Positions 49,178-60,477 of a DNA stretch of 64,000 nucleotides are shown one piece after another (the first letter of the stretch is position 1; the number at the start of each line of letters is the position of its first letter). The position numbers were made by a program, and so were the translations under genes. The notes beneath the pieces are model-generated. The model saw nothing but the letters and a program-made list of their open reading frames with translations. It was not told the DNA's origin and did not search any database. The stretch comes from Agrostemma githago (Eukaryota > Streptophyta > Magnoliopsida > Caryophyllales > Caryophyllaceae): NCBI GenBank assembly GCA_958450325.1, contig OY288243.1, positions 24,396,844 to 24,460,843 of the forward strand. Reading direction: 5' to 3'.

Positions 49178-49196
49178 AACTATCTCGAAGATAGTT
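49178..49196. other. Palindromic orientation-switch junction
   Basis: AACTATCT-CGA-AGATAGTT is a perfect inverted repeat with 8-bp arms. To its left monomers read in minus orientation, to its right in plus. Jumbled dyad pieces follow (TAGAAACTATGATAGTCATAAACTATCTC, 49195-49223) before regular plus monomers begin. Flanking variants are mirrored: AATTTCTAAATATCTATGG near 48966 on the left corresponds to CCATAGATATTTAGAAATT near 49268 on the right. Confidence 0.85.
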
Positions 49197-49989
49197 AGAA
49201 ACTATGATAGTCATAAACTATCTCGAAGAAAGTCCAGGGACGATAAAGATCTGTCCCAAAGAGTAGTCCATAGATATTTAGAAATTATCTCGAAGAGTAG
49301 TCTGGAGATAGTCAGAAACTTTCTCGATGAAATTCCAGGGACACACATCTGTCCCAAAGAGTAGTCCGGAGATAGTAAAGAACTATCTCGAAGAAAATCC
49401 AGGGACAAAGATCCGTCCCAAAGAGTAGTCCAGAGATAGTCAAAAACTATCTCGAAGAAAGTCCAGGGACAAAGATCCGTACCAAAGAGTAGTCCAGAGA
49501 TAGTCGAACACTATCTCGAAGAAAGTCCAGGGACAAAGATCCGTCCCAAAGAGTAGTCCAGAGATTGTCAGAAACTATCTTGAAAAAAGTCCAGGGACAA
49601 AGATTCGTCCCAAATAGTAGTCCAGAGATAGTCAGATACTATCTCAAAGAAAGTCCAGGGACAAAGATCCGTCCCAAAGAATGGTCCAGAGATAGTCTAA
49701 AACTATTTCGAAAAAAGTCCACGGAGAAAGATCCGTCCCAAAGAGTAGTCCAGAGATAGTCGAAAATTATTTCGAAGAAAGTCCAGGGACAAAGATCCGT
49801 CCCAAAGAGTAGTCCAGTGATTGTCAGAAATTATCTCGAAGAACTTCAAGGGACAAAGATCCGTCCCAAAGAGTAGTCCGAAGATAATCAGAAACTATCT
49901 CGAAGAAAGTCCATGGCCAAAGATCCGTCCCAAAGAGTACTCCAGAGATAGTCGAAAACTATTTCGAAGAAGGTCCACGGACAAAGATC

Positions 49990-50400
49990 CGTCCGAAAGA
50001 GTAGTCCATTGATTGTTAAAAACTATCTCGAAGAAATTCATGGGACAAAGATCCGTCACAAAGAGTAGTCCGAAGATAGTCAGAAACTATCTCGAAGAAC
50101 ATCCAGGGACAAAGATCCGTCCCAAAGAGTAGTTCGGAGATAGTCAGAAACTATATCGAAGAAAGTCCAAGACCAAAGATCTGTCCCAAAGAGTAGTCCA
50201 GTAAATGTCAGAAACTACCTCGAAGAAATTAAAGGGACAAAGATCCGTCACAAAGAGTAGTTCGAAGATAGTCATAAACTATCTCGAAGAAAGTCCTGGG
50301 AAAAGATCCGTCCAAAAGAGTAGTCCAGAGATTATCAGAAACTATCTCGAAGAAAGTCAAGGGACAAAGATCCTTCCCAAAGAGTAGACCGGAGATGGTA
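49990..50400 (+). repeat. Dispersed block shared with 57720 and 59760
   Basis: The run CATTGATTGTTAAAAAC, AACATCCAGGGAC, AGTTCGGAGATAG, CAGTAAATGTCAGAAACTACC, AGTCCTGGGAAAAG occurs in this order here, near 56520, near 57715 and near 59765. It marks the phase of array C higher-order units. Confidence 0.7.
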
Positions 50401-53400
50401 AGAAACTATCCCGAAGAAATTCCAGGGACAAAGATTCGTCCCAAATAGTAGTCCAGAGATAGTCAGATATTATCTCGAAGAAATTCCACGGACAAAGATC
50501 CGTCCCAAAGAGTGGTCCAGAGATAGTCTAAAACTATTTCGAAAAAATTCCACGGAGAAAGATCCGTCCCAAAGAGTCGTCCAGAGATAGTCGAAAACTA
50601 TTTCGAAGAAAGTCCAAGGACAAAGATCCGTACCAAAGACTAGTCCACAGATAGTCGAAAACTATCTCGAAGAAAGTCCAGGGACAAAGATCCGTCCCAA
50701 AGAGTAGTCCAGTAAATGTCAGAAACTATCTCGAAGAAATTAAAGGGACAAAGATCCGTCACAAAGAGTAGTTCGAAGATAGTTAGAAACTATCTCAAAG
50801 AATGTCCAGGGAAAAGATCCGTCCCAAAGAGTAGTCCAGAGATTGTCAGAAACTGTCTCGAAGAAAGTTAAGAGACAAAGATCCTTCCCAAAGAGTAGTC
50901 CGGAGATGGTAAGAAACTATCTCGAAGAAAGTCCAAGGACAAAGATCGTAGTCAGAAACTATCTCGAAGAAAGTCCACGGACAAAGATCTTACTCAAAGA
51001 GTAGTCCAGACATAGTCAGAAACTATCTCGAAGAAAGTCCAGGGACAAAGATCCGTCCCATAGAGTAGTCCGGAGATAGTCAGAAACTATCTCGAAGAAA
51101 GTCCAGGGAAAAGATCCGTCCCAAAGAGTAGTCCAGAGATTGTCAGAAACTATCTCGAAGAAAGTCAAGGGACAAACATCCTTCCCAAAGAGTAGTCCGG
51201 AGATGGTAAGAAACTATCTCGAAGAAAGTCTAGGGACAATGATTCGTCCCAAATAGTAGTCCAGAGATAGTTAGATATTATCTCGAAGAAAGTCCACGGA
51301 CAAAGATCCGTCCCAAAGAGTGGTCCAGAGATAGTCTAAAACTATTTCGAAGAAAGTCCACGTAGAAAGATCCGTCCCAAAGAGTACTCCAGAGATAGTC
51401 GAAAACTATTTCGAAGAAAGTCCAGGGACAAAGATCCGTCCCAAAGTGTAGTCCAGTGATTGTCAGAAGCTATCTCGAAGAACTTCAAGGGACAAAGATC
51501 CGTCACAAAGAGTAGTCCGAAGATAGTCAGAAACTATCACGAAGAAAGTCCAGGGACAAAGATCCGTCCCAAAGAGTGGTCCAGAGATAGTCTAAAACTA
51601 TTTAAAAAAAAGTCCACGGAGAAAGATCCGTCCCAAAGAGTAGTCCAGAGATAGTCGAAAACTATTTCGAAGAAAGTCCAGGGACAAAGATCCGTCCCAA
51701 AGAGTAGTCCAGTGATTGTCATAAATTATCTCGAAGAACTTCAAGGGACAAAGATCCGTCCCAAAGAGTAGTCCGAAGATAGTCAGAAACTATCTCGAAG
51801 AAAGTCCAAGGACAAAGATCGTAGTCAGAAACTATCTCGAAGAAGGTCTACGAACAAAGATCCTACCCAAAGAGTAGTCCAGACATAGTCAGAAACTATC
51901 TCGAAGAAAGTCCAGGGACAAAGATCAATCCCATAGAGTAGTCCGGAGATAGTCAGAAACTATCTCGAAGAAAGTCCAGGTACAAAGATCTGTCCCAAAG
52001 AGTAGTCCAGAGATAGTCATAAACTATCTCGAAGAAAGTCCATGGACAAAGATCCGTCCGAAAGAGTAGTCCATTGATTGTTAAAAACTATCTCGAAGAA
52101 ATTCATGGGACAAAGATCCGTCACAAAGAGTAGTCCGAAGATAGTCAGAAACTATCTCGTAGAACATCCAGGGACAAAGATCCGTCCCAAAGAGTAGTAT
52201 TGAGATAGTCAGAAACTATCTCGAAGAAAGTGAAGGGACAAAGATCCGTCACAAAGAGTAGTCCATAGATTGTCAGAAACTATCTCGAAGAAAGTCAAGG
52301 GACAAAGATCCTTCCCAAAGAGTAGTCCGGAGATGGTAAGAAACTATCTCGAAGAAAGTCTAGGGACAATGATTCGTCCCAAATAGTAGTCCAGAGATAG
52401 TTAGATATTATCTCGAAGAAAGTCCACGGACAAAGATCCGTCCCAAAGAGTAGTCCGAAGATAGTCGGAAACTATCTCGAAGAAAGTCCAGGGACAAAGA
52501 TCCGTACCAAAGACTAGTCCACAGATAGTCAAAAACTATCTCGAAGAAAGTCCAGGGACAAAGATCCGTCCCAAAGAGTAGTCCTGGAAATGTCAGAAAC
52601 TATCTCGAAGAAATTAAAGGGACAAAGATCCGTCACAAAGAGTAGTCCAAAGATAGTCAGAAACTATCTCGAAGAAAGTCCAAGGACAAAGATCGTAGTC
52701 AGAAACTTTCTCGAAGAAAGTCCACGGACAAAGATCCTACCCAAAGAGTAGTCCAGACATAGTCAGAAACTATCTCGAAGAAAGTCCAGAGACAAAGATC
52801 CGTCCCATAGAGTAGTCCGGAGATAGTCAGAAACTATCTCGAAGAAAGTCCAGGGAAAAGATCCGTCCCAAAGAGTAGTTCAGAGACTGTCAGAAACTAT
52901 CTCGAAGAAAGTCAAGGGACAAACATCCTTCCCAAAGAGTAGTCCGGAGATGGTAAGAAACTATCTCGAAGAAAGTCTAGGGACAATGATTCGTCCCAAA
53001 TAGTAGTCCAGAGATAGTTAGATATTATCTCGAAGAAAGTCCACGGACAAAGATCCGTCCCAAAGAGTGGTCCAGATATAGTCTAAAACTATTTCGAAGA
53101 AAGTCCACGGAGAAAGATCCGTCCCAAAGAGTAGTCCAGAGATAGTCGAAAACTATTTCGAAGAAAGTCCAGGGACAAAGATCTGTCCCAAAGTGTAGTC
53201 CAGTGATTGTCAGAAGCTATCTCGAAGAACTTCAAGGGACAAAGATCCGTCACAAAGAGTAGTCCGAAGATAGTCAGAAACTATCTCGAAGAAAGTCCAG
53301 GGACAAAGATCCGTCCCAAAGAGTGGTCCAGAGATAGTCTAAAACTATTTCGAAAAAAGTCCACGGAGAAAGATCCGTCCCAAAGAGTAGTCCAGATATA

Positions 53401-55656
53401 GTCGAAAACTATTTCGAAGAAAGTCCAGGGACAAAGATCCGTCCCAAAGAGTAGTCCAGTGATTGTCAGAAATTATCTCGAAGAACTTCAAGGGACAAAG
53501 ATCCGTCCCAAAGAGTAGTCCAAAGATAGTCAGAAACTATCTCGAAGAAAGTCCCACGGAGAAAGATCCGTCCCAAAGAGTAGTTCAGAGATAGTCGAAA
53601 ACTATTTCGAAGAAAGTCCAGGGACAAAGATCCGTCCCAAAGTGTAGTCCAGTGATTGTCAGAAGCTATCTCGAAGAACTTCAAGGGACAAAGATCCGTC
53701 ACAAAGAGTAGTCCGAAGATAGTTAGAAACTATCTCGAAGAAAGTCCAGGGACAAAGATCCGTCCCAAAGAGTGGTCCAGTGATAGTCTAAAACTATTTC
53801 GAAAAAAGTCCACGGAGAAAGATCCGTCCCAAAGAGTAGTCCAGAGATAGTCGAAAACTATTTCGAAGAAAGTCCAGGGACAAAGATCCGTCCCAAAGAG
53901 TAGTCCAGTGATTGTCAGAAATTATCTCGAAGAACTTCAAGGGACAAAGATCCGTCCCAAAGAGTAGTCCGAAGATAGTCAGAAACTATCTCGAAGAAAG
54001 TCCAAGGACAAAGATCGTAGTCAGAAACTATCTCGAAGAAAGTCCACGGACAAAGATCCTACCCAAATAGTAGTCCAGACATAGTCAGAAACTATCTCGA
54101 AGAAAGTCCAGGGACAAAGATCAATCCCATAGAGTAGTCCGGAGATAGTCAGAAACTATCTCGAAGAAAGTCCAGGGACAAAGATCCGTACCAAAGACTA
54201 GTCCAGAGATAGTCGAAAACTATCTCGAAGAAAGTTCAGGGACAAAGATTCGTCCCAAAAAGTAGTCCATTAAATGTCAGAAACTATCTCGAAGAAATTA
54301 AAGGGACAAAGATCTGTCACAAAGAGTAGTTCAAAGATAGTTAGAAACTATCTCGAAGAAAGTCCAGGGAAAAGATCCGTCCCAAAGAGTAGTCCAGAGA
54401 TTGTCAGAAACTATCTCGAAGAAAGTCAAGGGACAAAGATCCTTCCCAAAGAGTAGTCCGGAGATGGTAAGAAACTATCTCGAAGAAAGTCCAAGGACAA
54501 TTATTCGTCCCAAATAGTAGTCCAGAGATAGTCAGATATTATCTCGAAGAAAGTCCACGGACAAAGATCCGTCCCAAAGAGTGGTCCAGAGATAGTCTAA
54601 AACTATTTCGAAGAAAGTCCACGGAGAAAGATCCGTCCCAAAGAGTAGTACAGAGATAGTCAAAAACTATTTCGAAGAAAGTCCAGGGACAAAGATCCGT
54701 CCCAAAGAGTAGTCCAGTGATTGTCAGAAACTATCTCGAAGAACTTCAAGGGACAAAGATCCGTCACAAAGAGTAGTCCGAAGATAGTCAGAAACTATCT
54801 CGAAGAAAGTCCAGGGACAAAGATCCGTACCAAAGAGTAGTCCAGAGATAGTCGAAAACTATCTCGAAGAAAGTCCAGGGACAAAGATCCGTCCCAAAGA
54901 GTAGTCCAGTAAATGTCAGAAACTATCTTGAAGAAATTAAAGGGACAAAGATTCGTCACAAAGAGTAGTTCGAAGATAGTCAGAAACTATCTCGAAGAAA
55001 GTCCAGGGAAAAGATCCGTCCCAAAGAGTACTCCAGAGATTGTCAGAAACTATCTCGAAGAAAGTCAAGGGACAAAGATCCTTCCCAAAGAGTAGTCCGG
55101 AGATGGTAAGAAACTATCTTGAAGAAAGTCCAGGGACAAAGATTCGTCCCAAATAGTAGTCCAAAGATAGTCAGATATTATCTCGAAGAAAGTCCACGGA
55201 CAAAGATCCGTCCCAAAGAGTGGTCCAGAGATTGTCTAAAACTATTTCGAAAAAAGTCCACGGAGAAAGATCCGTCCCAAAGAGTAGTCCAGAGATAGTC
55301 GAAAACTATCTCGAAAAAAGTCCAGGGACAAAGATCCGTCCCAAAGAGTAGTCTTGGAAATGTCAGAAACTATCTCGAAGAAATTAAAGGGACAAAGATC
55401 CGTCACAAAGAGTAGTCCGAAGATAGTCAGAAACTATCTCGAAGAAAGTCCAAGGATAAAGATCGTAGTCAGAAACTATCTCGAAGAAAGTCCACGGACA
55501 AAGATCCTACCCAAAGAGTAGTCCAGACATAGTCAGAAACTATCTCGAAGAAAGTCCAGAGACAAAGATCTGTCCCATAGATTAGTCCGGAGATAGTCAG
55601 AAACTATCTCGAAGAAAGTCCAGGGAAAAGATCCGTCCCAAAGAGTAGTCCAGAGA

Positions 55657-58042
55657 TTGTCAGAAACTATCTCGAAGAAAGTCAAGGGACAAAGATTCGT
55701 CCCAAATAGTAGTCCAGAGATAGTTAGATATTATCTCGAAGAAAGTCCACGGACAAAGATCCGTCCCAAAGAGTGGTCCAGAGATAGTCTAAAACTATTT
55801 CGAAGAAAGTCCACGGAGAAAGATCCGTCCCAAAGAGTAGTCCAGAGATAGTCGAAAACTATTTCGAAGAAAGTCCAGGGACAAAGATCCGTCCCAAAGT
55901 GTAGTCCAGTGATTGTCAGAAGCTATCTCGAAGAACTTCAAGGGACAAAGATCCGTCACAAAGAGTAGTCCGAAGATAGTCAGAAACTATCTCGAAGAAA
56001 GTCCAGGGACAAAGATCCGTCCCAAAGAGTGGTCCAGAGATAGTCTAAAACTATTTCGAAAAAAGTCCACGGAGAAAGATCCGTCCCAAAGAGTAGTCCA
56101 GAGATAGTCGAAGACTATTTCGAAGAAAGTCCAGGGACAAAGATCCGTCCCAAAGAGTAGTCCAGTGATTGTCAGAAATTATCTCGAAGAACTTCAAGGG
56201 ACAAAGATCCGTCCAAAAGAGTAGTCCGAAGATAGTCAGAAACTATCACGAAGAAAGTCCAAGGACAAAGATCGTAGTCAGAAACTATCTCGAAGAAGGT
56301 CCACGGACAAAGATCCTACCCAAAGAGTAGTCCAGACATAGTCAGAAACTATCTCGAAGAAAGTCCAGGGACAAAGATCAATCCCATAGAGTAGTCCGGA
56401 GATAGTCAGAAACTATCTCGAAGAAAGTCCAGGTACAAAGATCTGTCCAAAAGAGTAGTCCAGAGATAGTCATAAACTATCTCGAAGAAAGTCCATGGAC
56501 AAAGATCCGTCCGAAAGAGTAGTCCATTGATTGTTAAAAACTATCTCGAAGAAATTCATGGGACAAAGATCCTTCACAAAGAGTAGTCCGAAGATAGTCA
56601 GAAACTATCTCGAAGAACATCCAGGGACAAAGATCCGTCCCAAAGAGTAGTTCGGAGATAGTCAGAAACTATATCGAAGAAAGTCCAAGGACAAAGATCC
56701 GTCCCATAGAGTAGTCCAGTAAATGTCAGAAACTACCTCGAAGAAATAAAAGGGACAAAGATCCGTCACAAAGAGTAGTTCGAAGATAGGCATAAATTAT
56801 CTCGAAGAAAGTCCTGGGAAAAGATCCGTCCCAAAGAGCAGTCCAGAGATTGTCAGAAACTATCTCGAAGAAAGTCAAGGGACAAAGATTCGTCCCAAAT
56901 AGTAGTCCAGAGATAGTTAGATATTATCTCGAAGAAAGTCCACGGACAAAGATCCGTCCCAAAGAGTGGTCCAGAGATAGTCTAAAACTATTTCGAAGAA
57001 AGTCCACGGAGAAAGATCCGTCCCAAAGAGTAGTCCAGAGATAGTCGAAAACTATTTCGAAGAAAGTCCAGGGACAAAGATCCGTCCCAAAGTGTAGTCC
57101 AGTGATTGTCAGAAGCTATCTCGAAGAACTTCAAGGGACAAAGATCCGTCACAAAGAGTAGTCCGAAGATAGTCAGAAACTATCTCGAAGAAAGTCCAGG
57201 GACAAAGATCCGTCCCAAAGAGTGGTCCAGAGATAGTCTAAAACTATTTCGAAAAAAGTCCACGGAGAAAGATCCGTCCCAAAGAGTAGTCCAGAGATAG
57301 TCGAAGACTATTTCGAAGAAAGTCCAGGGACAAAGATCCGTCCCAAAGAGTAGTCCAGTGATTGTCAGAAATTATCTCGAAGAACTTCAAGGGACAAAGA
57401 TCCGTCCAAAAGAGTAGTCCGAAGATAGTCAGAAACTATCACGAAGAAAGTCCAAGGACAAAGATCGTAGTCAGAAACTATCTCGAAGAAGGTCCACGGA
57501 CAAAGATCCTACCCAAAGAGTAGTCCAGACATAGTCAGAAACTATCTCGAAGAAAGTCCAGGGACAAAGATCAATCCCATAGAGTAGTCCGGAGATAGTC
57601 AGAAACTATCTCGAAGAAAGTCCAGGTACAAAGATCTGTCCAAAAGAGTAGTCCAGAGATAGTCATAAACTATCTCGAAGAAAGTCCATGGACAAAGATC
57701 CGTCCGAAAGAGTAGTCCATTGATTGTTAAAAACTATCTCGAAGAAATTCATGGGACAAAGATCCTTCACAAAGAGTAGTCCGAAGATAGTCAGAAACTA
57801 TCTCGAAGAACATCCAGGGACAAAGATCCGTCCCAAAGAGTAGTTCGGAGATAGTCAGAAACTATATCGAAGAAAGTCCAAGGACAAAGATCCGTCCCAT
57901 AGAGTAGTCCAGTAAATGTCAGAAACTACCTCGAAGAAATAAAAGGGACAAAGATCCGTCACAAAGAGTAGTTCGAAGATAGTCATAAATTATCTCGAAG
58001 AAAGTCCTGGGAAAAGATCCGTCCCAAAGAGTAGTCCAGAGA
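55657..58042 (+). repeat. Tandem duplication of a 1193-bp higher-order unit
   Basis: 55657-56849 and 56850-58042 are almost identical. By eye the differences are few, for example GATAGGCATAAA near 56783 against GATAGTCATAAA near 57976, and GAGCAGTCC near 56836 against GAGTAGTCC near 58029. The length fits 18 full plus one short monomer, given fixed 1-bp indels. This is among the youngest duplications visible, or an assembly artefact. Confidence 0.85.
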
Positions 58043-60477
58043 TTGTCAGAAACTATCTCGAAGAAAGTCAAGGGACAAAGATCCTTCCCAAAGAGTAGTC
58101 CGGAGATGGTAAGAAACTATCCCGAAGAAAGTCCAGGGACAAAGATTCGTCCCAAATAGTAGTCCAGAGATAGTCAGATATTATCTCGAAGAAATTCCAC
58201 GGACAAAGATCCGTCCCAAAGAGTGGTCCAGAGATAGTCTAAAACTATTTCGAAAAAATTCCACGGAGAAAGATCCGTCCCAAAGAGTCGTCCAGAGATA
58301 GTCGAAAACTATTTCGAAGAAAGTCCAAGGACAAAGATCCGTACCAAAGACTAGTCCACAGATAGTCGAAAACTATCTCGAAGAAAGTCCAGGGACAAAG
58401 ATCCGTCCCAAAGAGTAGTCCAGTAAATGTCAGAAACTATCTCGAAGAAATTTAAGGGACAAAGAGTAGTTCGAAGATAGTTAGAAACTATCTCAAAGAA
58501 AGCAAGGGAAAAGATCCGTCCCAAAGAGTAGTCCAGAGATTGTCAGAAACTATCTCGAAGAAAGTCAAGGGACAAAGATCCTTCCCAAAGAGTAGTACGG
58601 AGATGGTAAGAAACTATCTCGAAGAAAGTCCAAGGACAAAGATCGTAGTCACAAACTATCTCGAAGAAAGTCCACGGACAAAGATCCTACCCAAAGAGTA
58701 GTCCAGACATAGTCAGAAACTATCTCGAAGAAAGTCCAGGGACAAAGATCCGTCCCATAGAGTAGTCCGGAGATAGTCAGAAACTATCTCGAAGAAAGTC
58801 TAGGGAAAAGATCCGTCCCAAAGAGTAGTCCCGAGATTGTCAGAAACTATCTCGAAGAAAGTAAAGGGACAAACATCCTTCCCAAAGAGTAGTCCGGAGA
58901 TGGTAAGAAACTATCTCGAAGAAAGTCTAGGGACAATGATTCGTCCCAAATAGTAGTCCAGAGATAGTTAGATATTATCTCGAAGAAAGTCCACGGACAA
59001 AGATCCGTCCCAAAGAGTGGTCCAGAGATAGTCTAAAACTATTTCGAAGAAAGTCCACGAAGAAAGATCCGTCCCAAAGAGTAGTCCAGAGATAGTCGAA
59101 AACTATTTCGAAGAAAGTCCAGGGACAAAGATCCGTCCCAAAGTGTAGTCCAGTGATTGTCAGAAGCTATCTCGAAGAACTTCAAGGCACAAAGATCCGT
59201 CACAAAGAGTAGTCCGAAGATAGTCAGAAACTATCTCGAAGAAAGTCCAGGGACAAAGATCCGTCCCAAAGAGTGGTCCAGAGATAGTCTAAAACTATTT
59301 CAAAAAAAGTCCACGGAGAAAGATCCGTCCCAAAGAGTAGTCCAGAGATAGTCGAAAACTATTTCGAAGAAAGTCCAGGGACAAAGATCCGTCCCAAAGA
59401 GTAGTCCAGTGATTGTCAGAAATTATCTCGAAGAACTTCAAGGGACAAAGATCCGTCCAAAAGAGTAGTCCGAAGATAGTCAGAAACTATCACGAAGAAA
59501 GTCCAAGGACAAAGATCGTAGTCAGAAACTATCTCGAAGAAGGTCCACGGACAAAGATCCTACCCAAAGAGTAGTCCAGACATAGTCAGAAACTATCTCG
59601 AAGAAAGTCCAGGGACAAAGATCAATCCCATAGAGTAGTCCGGAGATAGTCAGAAACTATCTCGAAGAAAGTCCAGGTACAAAGATCTGTCCCAAAGAGT
59701 AGTCCAGAGATAGTCATAAACTATCTCGAAGAAAGTCCATGGACAAAGATCCGTCCGAAAGAGTAGTCCATTGATTGTTAAAAACTATCTCGAAGAAATT
59801 CATGGAACAAAGATCCGTCACAAAGAGTAGTCCGAAGATAGTCAGAAACTATCTCGAAGAACATCCAGGGACAAAGATCCGTCCCAAAGAGTAGTTCGGA
59901 GATAGTCAGAAACTATATCGAAGAAAGTCCAAGGACAAAGATCCGTCCCAAAGAGTAGTCCAGTAAATGTCAGAAACTACCTCGAAGAAATTAAAGGGAC
60001 AAAGATCCGTCACAAAGAGTAGTTCGAAGATAGTCATAAACTATCTCGAAGAAAGTCCTGGGAAAAGATCCGTCCCAAAGAGTAGTCCAGAGATTGTCAG
60101 AAACTATCTCGAAGAAAGTCAAGGGACAAAGATCCTTCCCAAAGAGTAGTCCGGAGATGGTAAGAAACTATCCCGAAGAAAGTCCAGGGACAAAGATTCG
60201 TCCCAAATAGTAGTCCAGAGATAGTCAGATATTATCTCGAAGAAATTCCACGGACAAAGATCCGTCCCAAAGAGTGGTCCAGAGATAGTCTAAAACTATT
60301 TCGAAAAAATTCCACGGAGAAAGATCCGTCCCAAAGAGTCGTCCAGAGATAGTCGAAAACTATTTCGAAGAAAGTCCAAGGACAAAGATCCGTACCAAAG
60401 ACTAGTCCACAGATAGTCGAAAACTATCTCGAAGAAAGTCCAGGGACAAAGATCTGTCCCAAAGAGTAGTCCAGTAA

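Noticed and set aside
24171..49408. Open frames of 60-137 codons on both strands in array B, including the 137-codon frame at 48541-48954
   Set aside because: Same periodic effect. Longer frames arise where stop codons in one monomer variant are mutated or where the 42-bp monomer (a multiple of 3) keeps the frame. No start context, no non-repeat domain.
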